Source: Arthrobacter sp. GMC3 (lineage in GTDB: Bacteria; Actinomycetota; Actinomycetes; Actinomycetales; Micrococcaceae). Taken from it: 64,000 nucleotides of DNA. The notes beneath the pieces were generated by a model, which did not search any database, was not told the origin of the DNA, and saw only the letters and a program-made list of their open reading frames with translations. The stretch lies in NCBI RefSeq assembly GCF_002929305.1, contig NZ_PJIO01000006.1:124001-188000 (forward strand). Reading direction: 5' to 3'. Every line of letters starts with the position of its first letter. The stretch's first letter is position 1. The position numbers and the translations under genes were made by a program. Positions 35,920-44,654 of this stretch are shown here, in pieces.

Positions 35920-36066
35920 TTTTGCTCCTGTAGTTGGTGAATATGGGGCAGGTCTCGCCGCGCCCAAAAAAGCTCTCGGTCGTTTCAGCGTATGGTGCCC
36001 TGTGTCCACCGAGTTGATCGGAAAACACGAACTGTCGGGCTTCATTTTCGTCACCACGCACAGACC

Positions 36067-38160
36067 TCAGGTCGTGGTGGGACTGGCGATCTGCTTGGGG
36101 ACTAGCGGAAAGTGGCAGGCAACCTGATGGGTTCCGCTGATCGACTCCAGTGGCGGCTCCACTACTGCGCACAGCTCGGAGGCCTGCGAGCATCGAGTCC
36201 GGAAACGACATCCACTCGGTGGAGTGATGGCACTGGGCAGATCGCCGCGAACAGCTGTACCATTTTCACGGTCCGCGGCCAGGGGATCGGTGTCCGCGAC
36301 TGCGGCGAGCAGTCCGGCGGTATAAGGGTGGGCAGGCGTCGAGTAAACCTCATCGCACGTGCCGACCTCCACAAGCTTGCCGAGGTACATGACGCCGACC
36401 CTGTCAGCCAAATAGCGCACGACCGCAAGATCATGCGAGATCACCACACTGCTGAGACCGAGCTCGTGTTGGGTCCGGCGCATTAGATTCAGGACCTGCG
36501 AGCGCACAGAAACGTCCAGGGCACTTACCGGCTCGTCGGCGACAAGCACCAACGGATTGAGGGCGAGGGCGCGGGCCAGCCCTACTCTTTGGCGTTGTCC
36601 CCCGGACAGTTCGTGCGGATAGCGTTCCATCACGCCCGCAGGCAGGCCGACCTGGTCCAGCAGGTGCCGGACACGTATGGCCCGCTGCCCTCGCGTGTCG
36701 ATGTTTTGGATGTCCAGTGGTTCACGCAGAATCGTTTCGATCCGCATCCTGGGATTGAGGGATGCCAGCGGGTCCTGGAACATCATCTGCAGTTCAGCGC
36801 GACGTCGGCCAAGTTCGCGCGAACCCATCCGGGTGACCGAGTCGCCTGCGAGCAACACTTCACCGCTGCTCGGTCGGTCCAACGCGACGATCATCCGCCC
36901 AAGTGACGACTTTCCGCAACCGGACTCTCCGACGAGTCCGAAAGTTTCACCAGCTGCGACGTCGAAGCTGACGCCGGAAACTGCCTTGACGGTTTTCCTT
37001 CCACCGAACAAAGTTGATCCACCCACTGGGTACTCACGCACCAGATTTCGGACGCTTAGCCGTGGTGTCGCCTCCGGCCCAGCAATAGTGGCAGTTGCTG
37101 TCGCGATCCGGGATCGCATCGGGGCGCTTGGCCCGGTGGCCGGATGCCAGCAGGAATAGCTGTGTCCAGCAGCCTCGAGCGTCAATCCCGGAGCAGCCTC
37201 ATGGCAGAGATCAGTGGCGGCGGCACAGCGCGGCGCGAAGGGGCAACCCACCTGCGGCATCGCCAGATCCGGTGGCGAACCGGGAATGCTGAAGAGCTCG
37301 TCCGCTTTGTCGTGGGTGATCGTGGGAATGGAAGCAAGCAGCGATTGTGTGTAGCGGTGGCGCATATCGCCGAACAGCGTGGGAGTCAGACCGGTCTCTG
37401 CCACACGTCCGGAATACATCACAGCGACCCGGTCGGCATGCCCAGCGATCACCCCGATGTCGTGGGAGACCAGGATCATCGCCATGCCCAGCTGTGACTT
37501 CAGGTCGTTGAGCAGGTCCAGGATCTGGGCCTGGATCGTGGCATCCAGGGCTGTGGTCGGCTCGTCGGCGATGACGACGCGCGGCTCGCACGCCAGCGCC
37601 ATGGCGATCATCACTCGCTGTCGCATACCGCCCGATAGCTGGTGCGGATAGTCGTTCATCTTCTCGGAAGGTCTGGGCAGTCCGACCAGTGCCAGTACCT
37701 CCTCGGCTCTTTGTCGCGCAGCTCGTTTACTCCCGCCCAAGTGGAGCAGTATCGGTTCAGCGACCTGATCGCCGATCCGACGGGTCGGGTTCAATGCGGA
37801 CAACGAGTCTTGGAAGACCATCGCGATGTCATTGCCGCGTACAGCCCTGTAGTCTGACTCCGGCATGCCGATGAGTTCTTTGCCGTCCATGGTGATCGAG
37901 CCACTTGTCACGATTCCTCCAGCCGGCAACATACCCATAATCGCCAGACCTGTCATCGACTTTCCGGAGCCGGATTCGCCAACCACCCCGAGGGTCTCCC
38001 CACGACGCAGCCGCAGACTCACGTTCGAGACCGGCCGTACGATTCGATCGCCGCTCCGGATCTCGATCGAGAGATCGCGGATCGCCAATAGATCGGGATC
38101 CTCACGGTGAGGACTACCCAAGGTATCTGCCTTCTGCGCGGCGTCGCTGTCCAAAATCAT
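36067..38160 (-). CDS. Fused peptide-ABC ATPase, DppD-DppF in one chain
   Basis: A 697-residue protein with two complete ATPase units. Unit 1: Walker A GESGSGKS at residues 61-68, signature LSGGMRQRV, Walker [13 protein letters not shown], then an oligopeptide C-terminal domain with CPFAPRCAAATDLC. Unit 2: GESGCGKS, LSGGQRQRV, LVADEPVSALD, and its own CRFRTRCSQASELC. It thus replaces separate D and F subunits. The ATG at 38158-38160 is used; an upstream in-frame extension of 66 codons is rich in Ser/Arg and unlike the family. A 16-bp palindrome lies 69 bases upstream. First gene of the transporter-deacylase operon. Confidence 0.94.
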   Translation of the reverse strand: MILDSDAAQKADTLGSPHREDPDLLAIRDLSIEIRSGDRIVRPVSNVSLRLRRGETLGVVGESGSGKSMTGLAIMGMLPAGGIVTSGSITMDGKELIGMPESDYRAVRGNDIAMVFQDSLSALNPTRRIGDQVAEPILLHLGGSKRAARQRAEEVLALVGLPRPSEKMNDYPHQLSGGMRQRVMIAMALACEPRVVIADEPTTALDATIQAQILDLLNDLKSQLGMAMILVSHDIGVIAGHADRVAVMYSGRVAETGLTPTLFGDMRHRYTQSLLASIPTITHDKADELFSIPGSPPDLAMPQVGCPFAPRCAAATDLCHEAAPGLTLEAAGHSYSCWHPATGPSAPMRSRIATATATIAGPEATPRLSVRNLVREYPVGGSTLFGGRKTVKAVSGVSFDVAAGETFGLVGESGCGKSSLGRMIVALDRPSSGEVLLAGDSVTRMGSRELGRRRAELQMMFQDPLASLNPRMRIETILREPLDIQNIDTRGQRAIRVRHLLDQVGLPAGVMERYPHELSGGQRQRVGLARALALNPLVLVADEPVSALDVSVRSQVLNLMRRTQHELGLSSVVISHDLAVVRYLADRVGVMYLGKLVEVGTCDEVYSTPAHPYTAGLLAAVADTDPLAADRENGTAVRGDLPSAITPPSGCRFRTRCSQASELCAVVEPPLESISGTHQVACHFPLVPKQIASPTTT

Positions 38161-38791
38161 AGACCGATCGTAGCGTCGCACACCCGGGAGGCGTGTTAGT
38201 CGCCAGGAACGATATCGCGCAAAGAATTCTGTCCTGCAGGACAGGTCCGTTTCGCCGCTTTGGCACGGAATTGACGCGCACGACTCAAAAAGACTGGCCG
38301 TGAAAGTATTCCCCCTGTCATTTCGCGACTTGCTTCTTCCAGGCGTTTCAAGGCTCACACGATCGCGTTGCCCGATTCGTCTCGATCACCAGAGTATGAG
38401 GATGAGCTATGGGACTCGGAATTCTCTGGCGGAACTGAGGTGTTGGATCCGGATCACCCCGGAGCGCCAAGAGTGAGGAGGAGTGGAATGGACGAACAAA
38501 TTCTGAAGGAAGTATTCGCCGACATCTCCATCGGTCAATCTTGATGGCCCCAACGGTTGACGTCGCCCTATGAAGAACAAGGGGTTGGGGAGAAAGCCGG
38601 TGATATCGCCGCACGACGCCGCGTCGACCCGTGCGGCCTCGACTCCGCGGTGCCCGCCTGCCGCTCGAGGATCAGTTCCACCGCACGAATAACCAGGTTG
38701 GGATTAGCGCAGTCAGACCACAATGTTTAACCCGCAACCCGTGAGAATCAAGGTAGAAGCATTCACTCCCCCAAACCTAAGGATGGTCGCA
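38161..38791. other. Divergent intergenic region
   Basis: About 630 bases between the fused ATPase (-) and a serine hydrolase (+). Apart from the palindrome at 38229-38244 I see no gene or structured RNA. Confidence 0.4.
38229..38244. promoter_or_regulatory. 16-bp palindrome upstream of the peptide-ABC/deacylase operon
   Basis: CTGTCCTGCAGGACAG is perfectly symmetrical and has the same GTCC-N4-GGAC core and flanking C-W / W-G bases as the palindrome at 3047-3064 before the first ABC operon. It is 69 bases from the ATPase start, a normal operator position. Which regulator binds is unknown; the PucR protein encoded at 40106 and the LacI protein at 3161 are candidates. Confidence 0.5.
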
Positions 38792-40006
38792 ATGCCGACA
38801 GAAACGCTCTGCACCCCGCTCAAGGACCAACTGGACGCCGCGATGAGCCGGGCGGGGAGCTTGGCGGCGGCACCAGGCTCCCAGGCAGCATTGGTGCGCA
38901 ACGGCGAACTAATCTGGACGGGCGTACATGGCCTGGCGAGGATAGACCAAACCGTCCACGTCACAGATCGGACGCCATTTTGCCTGGCCAGCTTCGGAAA
39001 GTTGATCCTTGCAGCATGCGCTTTACACCAGGTTGAGCGGGGCCGGATCAATCTCGATCAACCGATCGCGAGGTATCTCGGTGATGATGTTCCCGGCGCG
39101 GACACCGTGACCGTGCGAATGTTGCTTACACACACGGCGGGATACCCCGATATCTATGCATCGGCTCAGATGAGCGAACTACTACCCCCCGGCCTGGCGG
39201 AACTATTGCCTGGGGCCGCCGCACCCGCCTCTGCAGGGAAGAACACCTATGACTCGAACAAGCCGTTCACCTGGTCGATGTTCGCGCAGGCGCTTGGTTC
39301 TCCCGTTGATCAAGGCCAGCATTGGTCATATTCCAACACGGGCTATATCTTGCTTGCTCGAATTCTGGTGAAGGCGCTTGGCGGGGAAGAACAGATGGAA
39401 CGCGCCTGTTCGGAGTTCGTTCACTCAGCCAGCGGCACCCACCCAATGAACGACGACATACTAACCCTTCGACGCTCCCTGTACATGGCAGAGTCGATGG
39501 CACACGGCTACCAGCGGCTCTCCGATGGTTCGTTCCACGGCACCTATGAAGCACAGCGAGAGTCCACCATACCGTTCGACCTTTTCGGCTTACCGTTTGG
39601 TGACGGCTTGTTCGCTGGTACCGCAATTGGGGCAGCCCAGGTCCTCGACAACTTGTTCGTCGGCAGGACACTTCTGGGAACGGCTCTGCTCGAGGAGATG
39701 GTTACCCCCACGTCGCAGGCGATGGCCGGTCCCGCGGAGCCGGCCCGGATCAATAGCTACGGCATGGGAACGTTTCGCACAAAGCTGGCCGGCAGTGTGT
39801 GGCAGGGTCATAGCGGCTCTTACGGTGGGTACACCACCATGGGTGCCAGCGAAAATTCCACCGGTGTCAGTTTGGTCGCAATTGCAAACGCCATTACTCC
39901 CATCGACAGTACCCACGATGCCGCAGTGGTTGAAACACCGGCCGGGGCGATTTGGAACACGCTTGCGGAAGTCTGCGCAGACCATTTCATGTCGAGCCGG
40001 GACTAA
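38792..40006 (+). CDS. Serine hydrolase, beta-lactamase class C fold
   Basis: A 404-residue cytoplasmic hydrolase. SxxK is SFGK at residues 67-70 in TPFCLASFGKLIL, YxN is YSN in QHWSYSNTGYILLARILVKA, and the third motif is HSGSYGG in VWQGHSGSYGGYTTMG. There is no signal peptide. AAGGA lies eight bases before the ATG at 38792. It is shorter than the other two class-C-type proteins here because the beta-rich tail is missing. It diverges from the peptide-transporter operon and precedes the PucR regulator gene, so it may trim imported peptides. Beta-lactam resistance is unlikely given the lack of export. Confidence 0.88.
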   Translation: MPTETLCTPLKDQLDAAMSRAGSLAAAPGSQAALVRNGELIWTGVHGLARIDQTVHVTDRTPFCLASFGKLILAACALHQVERGRINLDQPIARYLGDDVPGADTVTVRMLLTHTAGYPDIYASAQMSELLPPGLAELLPGAAAPASAGKNTYDSNKPFTWSMFAQALGSPVDQGQHWSYSNTGYILLARILVKALGGEEQMERACSEFVHSASGTHPMNDDILTLRRSLYMAESMAHGYQRLSDGSFHGTYEAQRESTIPFDLFGLPFGDGLFAGTAIGAAQVLDNLFVGRTLLGTALLEEMVTPTSQAMAGPAEPARINSYGMGTFRTKLAGSVWQGHSGSYGGYTTMGASENSTGVSLVAIANAITPIDSTHDAAVVETPAGAIWNTLAEVCADHFMSSRD

Positions 40007-40093
40007 CGCAAGGTAGCCCCGACCTGTCGGATCCGACGAATACATGGATCGATTTATGTAATCCTCGACAATGGCTATGATCCACTTCACAGC

Positions 40094-40099
40094 TACGCT
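40094..40099 (+). promoter_or_regulatory. Candidate -10 box of a leaderless pucR-type transcript
   Basis: TACGCT fits TANNNT and ends six bases before the ATG at 40106; no ribosome site is visible upstream of that codon. A matching -35 box is not evident. Confidence 0.35.
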
Positions 40100-40105
40100 G
40101 TGTGG

Positions 40106-41782
40106 ATGCCCAGTTCAATGACCACGACCAACCGCAGTCTTGCCCGGATTTTGAATCATCTCGGCACGACACTGCTCGAACAGCTAGAAGGGTCCGTCAG
40201 GGACCACCAGTCCCTCGGTGGCGTAGTCATTTACGACTCCGCTGACGATCTGGCCATAGCAGAGCGCTCGATCGTGCTCGGCGTCGGAATCCACGATCAC
40301 GACGGGATCGTGCGGCTGCTGCGCGGGCTCGGTCCCCGAAACGCCGCAGCGCTGGTTGTTCGCGCGCCAATCATCGTGAGTGAAACGATGAGGCGCGCGG
40401 TTCAGCGCTCGGGGGTGGCACTGCTCGGCCTGGCAGAAGGAGCATCCTGGACGCAGTTGGCCGCCATGCTGCGCACCCTGCTCGCTGAAGACGATGTCGG
40501 CGGCGCCGCGGCCGAGTTCATTGGCGGGATGCCTTCTGGTGATCTGTTCTCACTCGCCAACGCAATTGCCGCGTTGATAGACGCACCAATCACGATCGAG
40601 GACAAAGGCTCAAATGTTCTCGCTTTCTCAGGACGTCAGGAGGAGGCTGACCCCTCCCGTATTGAGACGATTCTGGGCCGCCGGGTGCCGGAACGTTACA
40701 TTCGCGCCCAGGAAACGCGTGGCGAGTTCCAACAACTCCAGCGCAGCGACGCTCCGGTCTACCTTCCGGGCTGGGCGCTCGACGACGACGAGCACTCGGT
40801 AGCGCGAGTCGCCGTTGCCATTCGCGCGGGCGAGGAGATTCTTGGCTCGATGTGGGCCGCCGTGCAGCAGCCTCTAAACGACGAACGAACTCAGGCCTTC
40901 GCGGATTCCGCGAAACTAGTTGCGCTTCATATGCTGCGATTTCGTGCCGGAAGCGATGTGGAGCGACGCCTTCGGGCCGACTTGGTGAGCACGGCACTAG
41001 AAGGTGGTCCGTCGGCGCTTGAGGCTTCCGGGCGGTTAGGCCTTGTCGGGCGGCCAGTCGCCGTCCTAGCACTGGGCTTGGACTGGACCGAAGACGTTGG
41101 CGCGGCGGGCACGGCGCCAACTCAGGCGGCCAGCCTGCAACGTGCCGCCGATGCCTTCGCCCTTCACCTTTCGGCACTACAACCAGGCTCGGCCGTGGCG
41201 GTTCTTGGCGACCGGGCATATGCGACAGTCCCACTCCTAGGCCACCCTGCGGATCAGGCCAAACAGGCCCATCGAATGGCACAAGGGTTTCTGGACCGAA
41301 CCGGTCAGAACCTTTCGGCGGTCATCGGAATCGGCCCACTCGCCATGGATGCCGGGAGTCTTCCTCGTGCCCGGCACGGCGCCGATCAGGCCCTACGAGT
41401 ACTGCGGTACGAGGCGGGAAAACGTCGTGTTGTCACCGCCGAAGATGCCTACATCGACTCATTGCTGCTCGATCTCTCTGACCTTGTTGCCGCACGGGGC
41501 AACGCAATTTCACCACCCATTGCGCAGCTGCTGGCCTACGATCACAAGCACCAAGCCCAACTGGTGCAAACCCTACGCTGCTGGCTCAATGCATTCGGCG
41601 ACGTCAGCATTGCCGTCAAGGAAGCCTTTGTTCACCCAAGCACCTTCCGCTACCGCATGCGTCGAGTTGCAGCGGTCAGCGGTCTTGACCTTACTGACTC
41701 GCACCAACGGTTCGCGGCCATGCTGCAGCTACGTCTTCTGGAATCGGTGGCTGCTCCCCTGCACGCCCCCAAGAATCGATGA
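40106..41782 (+). CDS. PucR/CdaR-family transcriptional regulator
   Basis: A 558-residue regulator. The N-terminal half holds a PucR-like or GAF-like sensory part (GGVVIYDSADDLAIAERSIV, then VVRAPIIVSETMRRAVQRSG and IAALIDAPITIEDKGSNVLA). A GGDEF-like linker domain follows (PVAVLALGLDWTEDVG to AVIGIGPLAMDAGSLPRARH). The C-terminal HTH_30 reads LLAYDHKHQAQLVQTLRCWL, DVSIAVKEAFVHPSTFRYRM and RRVAAVSGLDLTDSHQRF. This architecture usually responds to purine, amino-acid or related nitrogen metabolites. It sits in the midst of the peptide-utilisation genes and is the best candidate for their local activator. The start could also be the GTG at 40100 or ATG at 40118. Confidence 0.9.
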   Translation: MPSSMTTTNRSLARILNHLGTTLLEQLEGSVRDHQSLGGVVIYDSADDLAIAERSIVLGVGIHDHDGIVRLLRGLGPRNAAALVVRAPIIVSETMRRAVQRSGVALLGLAEGASWTQLAAMLRTLLAEDDVGGAAAEFIGGMPSGDLFSLANAIAALIDAPITIEDKGSNVLAFSGRQEEADPSRIETILGRRVPERYIRAQETRGEFQQLQRSDAPVYLPGWALDDDEHSVARVAVAIRAGEEILGSMWAAVQQPLNDERTQAFADSAKLVALHMLRFRAGSDVERRLRADLVSTALEGGPSALEASGRLGLVGRPVAVLALGLDWTEDVGAAGTAPTQAASLQRAADAFALHLSALQPGSAVAVLGDRAYATVPLLGHPADQAKQAHRMAQGFLDRTGQNLSAVIGIGPLAMDAGSLPRARHGADQALRVLRYEAGKRRVVTAEDAYIDSLLLDLSDLVAARGNAISPPIAQLLAYDHKHQAQLVQTLRCWLNAFGDVSIAVKEAFVHPSTFRYRMRRVAAVSGLDLTDSHQRFAAMLQLRLLESVAAPLHAPKNR

Positions 41783-41823
41783 CTTCTACACCGCTGCGGG
41801 ACGGGAATAGCAGGGCGGACGGC

Positions 41824-42040
41824 ATGGCAGACGGAGCCATACCGGGACCTGGGACGTTGGGAGTGAATACTGGAGTCGCCCTGGCCTTCTACGCGGCCAT
41901 TGATCGAACTGCATCAGTTGCCATGCTCCTCACCAGCAACGAAGAGACTCGTTCTGCGAGCTTGCGCGCGCTGATTGAACAGCCCTTGCAGGAGGTCGCT
42001 GCCGCGCTTGTGCCAGAAGCCAGCGCGGGAGGATCCGGTG
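41824..42040 (+). pseudogene. M20 peptidase remnant
   Basis: About 70 residues read GPGTLGVNTGVALAFYAAID, then RTASVAMLLTSNEETRSASL and RALIEQPLQEVAAALVPEAS, closely parallel to the metal-site region of the intact M20 peptidase at 23712-24854 (GPGCFDMKVGVVMALHAAAA, ITGDEEIGSGSSRRLIEETA). The metal-bridging Asp of LDMK is Gly here and both ends of the gene are absent. The surrounding open frame (41779-42225) continues into unrelated sequence. Leftover of a second carboxypeptidase in the peptide region. Confidence 0.65.
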
Positions 42041-42272
42041 ACAATCTAAGTGTGGCACTTGGAACACGGTCCCTTGATGGTCCGGGAGGCGTTGGCGGAG
42101 ACACCCAGGCGGAAACGACCACGCTCACCCCCAGAAGATCTCAAGGCGAAGCCTGCTCATTGACGTGGCTGATACACCGGCCGAGGGCTCCCGTGTCGCC
42201 GGACAAACAAGTGCCAATGAAATAGTTGAATTGGACAGTCAGCCAGTCCCATAAATGGGCCATTATCGAGCC

Positions 42273-43157
42273 ATGACAACCTTTGCTGACGAATCGCGAA
42301 CAACTCCCCGAAGTGAAATGACGCGGATTGCCGCGATGGCCGCCGAAGAAGCGGCCAATCGATCCGGTGTGAGAATCCGCCCCCTGACCTCCATCGGGGA
42401 CATGCGCGAGTGTGTCGAACTCATCAACGCGATTTGGCGGCCAACTGACGAATCCTCAATTATGAACGTCGAGGTTCTTCAGGCCCTTGCCGGTACCGAA
42501 ACCTATATCTGCGGGGCCTTTGCCGGTGAGCTGATGCTGGGTGTATGCGTGGGTATGTGGGGCAAACCCTCCGCACTGTCGCTGCACAGCCACATTGCTG
42601 GGGTCACAGATAGCGCCCGGGGCAGGGATGTGGGGTTCGCCCTCAAACTTCATCAACGGGCCTGGGCTTTGGAGCGCGGCATCACCACCATAACGTGGAC
42701 GTTCGATCCTTTAGTCAGCAGGAACGCGCACTTCAACCTTTCCAAGCTAGGAGGCATCGCCCGCGTCTATCATGTCAACCATTACGGGACGATTCTCGAC
42801 GATCTCAATGGCAACGATGAATCTGACCGACTCAAGCTCGAATGGGTCCTGGAGAGTCCGCGTGCCATAAGCCGCGCTGCTCTGGAGAAAGGAAACCGCA
42901 CACTGGCGCCATCGGAATCGGTTGTTTCGAGAGGACCTCTTGGCCAGCCGTCGGTACACGCTTCTTCCGCGGCTCATGTCACCGTGGCCGTGCCCACCGA
43001 TATCGAGGCCCTACGCCATTCAGATCCGAGCCTTGCCTCTGAATGGCGTCTGGTGGTGCGCCAGGTCTTGGGAACATTGCTCCTAGACGGCGGGCAGGTG
43101 GAAGATTTCGATCAGCGCGCCGGTGCCTACATAGTGTCAAAAGGACCCACCGGATGA
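42273..43157 (+). CDS. GNAT-superfamily N-acyltransferase, COG3375-like (copy 1)
   Basis: A 294-residue predicted acyltransferase. The N-terminal SGVRIRPLTSIGDMRECVEL opens the fold; FAGELMLGVCVGMWGKPSAL is the beta4 strand; AGVTDSARGRDVGFALKLHQ is the acyl-CoA pyrophosphate-binding region; and ITTITWTFDPLVSRNAHFNL with SKLGGIARVYHVNHYGTILD is the family signature. The extended C-terminal region after residue 200 is as in COG3375. It shares the signature TWTFDPLVSRNA-x-FNLSKLG with the protein at 55026-55895. The ATG at 42273 is preferred to 42255. No characterised function is known to me; recurring association with M55 D-aminopeptidases suggests amino-acid or peptide acylation. Confidence 0.85.
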   Translation: MTTFADESRTTPRSEMTRIAAMAAEEAANRSGVRIRPLTSIGDMRECVELINAIWRPTDESSIMNVEVLQALAGTETYICGAFAGELMLGVCVGMWGKPSALSLHSHIAGVTDSARGRDVGFALKLHQRAWALERGITTITWTFDPLVSRNAHFNLSKLGGIARVYHVNHYGTILDDLNGNDESDRLKLEWVLESPRAISRAALEKGNRTLAPSESVVSRGPLGQPSVHASSAAHVTVAVPTDIEALRHSDPSLASEWRLVVRQVLGTLLLDGGQVEDFDQRAGAYIVSKGPTG

Positions 43158-43201
43158 CAGAGGCCGGAAGCGAACTTTTGTTCGTGGTTAGTTAAGGACG
43201 T

Positions 43202-43267
43202 TGCGTATCTACGCACAGACCCCCCGGAAGCCAGGTAGCTTCCGGGGGGTCTGTGCGTAGATACGCA
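43202..43267. terminator. Very long perfect hairpin between convergent genes
   Basis: Arms of 30 bp (43202-43231 and 43238-43267) are perfectly complementary and enclose a 6-base loop (CAGGTA); the centre contains CCCCCCGGAAGC/GCTTCCGGGGGG. It lies 44 bases past the acyltransferase stop. No T-run. It is far longer than an ordinary terminator stem. Confidence 0.75.
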
Positions 43268-43456
43268 GGCCATTTGTTGATGTCGAGGAAAGCTTCTCCG
43301 TGGAATGCGGTCCCGGTCTTCATAATGCCGTCCAACCCCATGAAGGTGGCAATGAGTGCATTTTCCGGATGGAACAGATCCTGCCCGAGACAGCCGCCAG
43401 AACCGCTTCGGGGGCGGTCAGCTTTAGGCTTGGATTGAAGATTTCTCTCTTTTAGT

Positions 43457-44569
43457 TCACGCTGAAACGTCCCATTCGCTGACAGTGAGCTCCCTGAGCA
43501 CGTCAGCGTCCACGTCCACGCCCAGACCCGGTTTTTCTGTGATGCTCACCTCCGGAATCACGTACGTCAAATTGCCCGGCTCTTTTGCAAACCTCAGAGG
43601 GCCCGAGAGCTCGGTGGAAACGATATTTGGGTGGCTGAGAGCCAGATGAAAACCCGCGGAAGAGGCAATGCTGGTCTCCAGCATGGAACCGATCTGAACC
43701 TTGAGTCCCCCGAGTTCCGCTTGCGTTGCCAGACGATGACACGGCGTTATGCCGCCGCTCTTCATCAACTTGAGGTTGACCATATCCACGGAACGGTCCC
43801 GAACAAAGGCGCCAAGATCCTGGGCGTCTACTACGGCTTCGTCGGCCATCAGCCTCATCCCGGTATTTTGCCGGATCAAACGGAAGCCATCGATGTCATC
43901 GGCGAAGATCGGTTGTTCCACCCAGTCGATATCAAACGGCTCCAGGGCCCGGATCATGGTGCGTGCCGTGGCTGGGTCGCCCCAGCCTTGATTGGCATCA
44001 ACACGTATTCCCAAGTCGTTCCCGATGGCAGCGCGGACGGCTCGCACCCGTTCAATGTCCTGCCCGTCACCGCCCCCCAGCTTCATCTTGAGGTGGCGGT
44101 AGCCCTCGCGTCTGGCTTGGATTGCTTGCTCCGCGAGTACTTCCGGGGCCAGAATGCTCATGACGCGAGCGATGGTTGGCTGTTCGGGCCGCCGCCCACC
44201 CAGCAATGAGTAAATAGGACGCCCGGCGGCTTTGCCGGCAAGATCCCAACAGGCAATATCGACAGCTGCTTTGGCCGCTCCACAGCCCTTTAGCGCCGCA
44301 TTTAGGCGCTGGTGAACGGCGGTGATGTCCTGCGGATCCATACCCAGAACAGCGGGAAGCAGTTCAGTTTTGAGGGCTTCGACTACACCGGTCGGCGTCT
44401 CGCCAGTAATGTGCCCGTCGGGCACGCTTTCGCCGTAGCCAACCAGCCCGTCGTCGGTCTCCAAGGTAAGGATGACGCTGGGCATCGACGGATAAGACGC
44501 GTACGAGACCACGAAGGGTTCCACCAGCGGAAGGTCGATCAAGGTGATGGTTGCGCGAGAGATTTTCAT
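43457..44569 (-). CDS. Mandelate racemase/muconate lactonizing superfamily enzyme, probable dipeptide epimerase
   Basis: An enolase-superfamily protein of 370 residues. Active-site residues are visible: KMK at 161-163 (second Lys as one acid/base), metal ligands Asp191 (DANQGW), Glu218 (VEQPIF) and Asp243 (MADEAV), and Lys267 in NLKLMKSGG as the opposite acid/base. The capping domain starts MKISRATITLIDLPLVEPFV. This two-lysine arrangement is that of dipeptide epimerases and N-acylamino-acid racemases. AGGAAG lies six bases before the ATG at 44567-44569. It ends an operon with peptide transporter and S9 peptidase genes, which favours epimerisation of a dipeptide such as L-Ala-D/L-Glu, as for YkfB. 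Specificity is unproven. Confidence 0.9.
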   Translation of the reverse strand: MKISRATITLIDLPLVEPFVVSYASYPSMPSVILTLETDDGLVGYGESVPDGHITGETPTGVVEALKTELLPAVLGMDPQDITAVHQRLNAALKGCGAAKAAVDIACWDLAGKAAGRPIYSLLGGRRPEQPTIARVMSILAPEVLAEQAIQARREGYRHLKMKLGGGDGQDIERVRAVRAAIGNDLGIRVDANQGWGDPATARTMIRALEPFDIDWVEQPIFADDIDGFRLIRQNTGMRLMADEAVVDAQDLGAFVRDRSVDMVNLKLMKSGGITPCHRLATQAELGGLKVQIGSMLETSIASSAGFHLALSHPNIVSTELSGPLRFAKEPGNLTYVIPEVSITEKPGLGVDVDADVLRELTVSEWDVSA

Positions 44570-44654
44570 GCGTGGCTTCCTATCCACTAGTACGGGGGTG
44601 GCGGGCTGAATGGCGGCCAAGGCTGGCGCGGGGACGCTTACCAGTCATTCAAAA

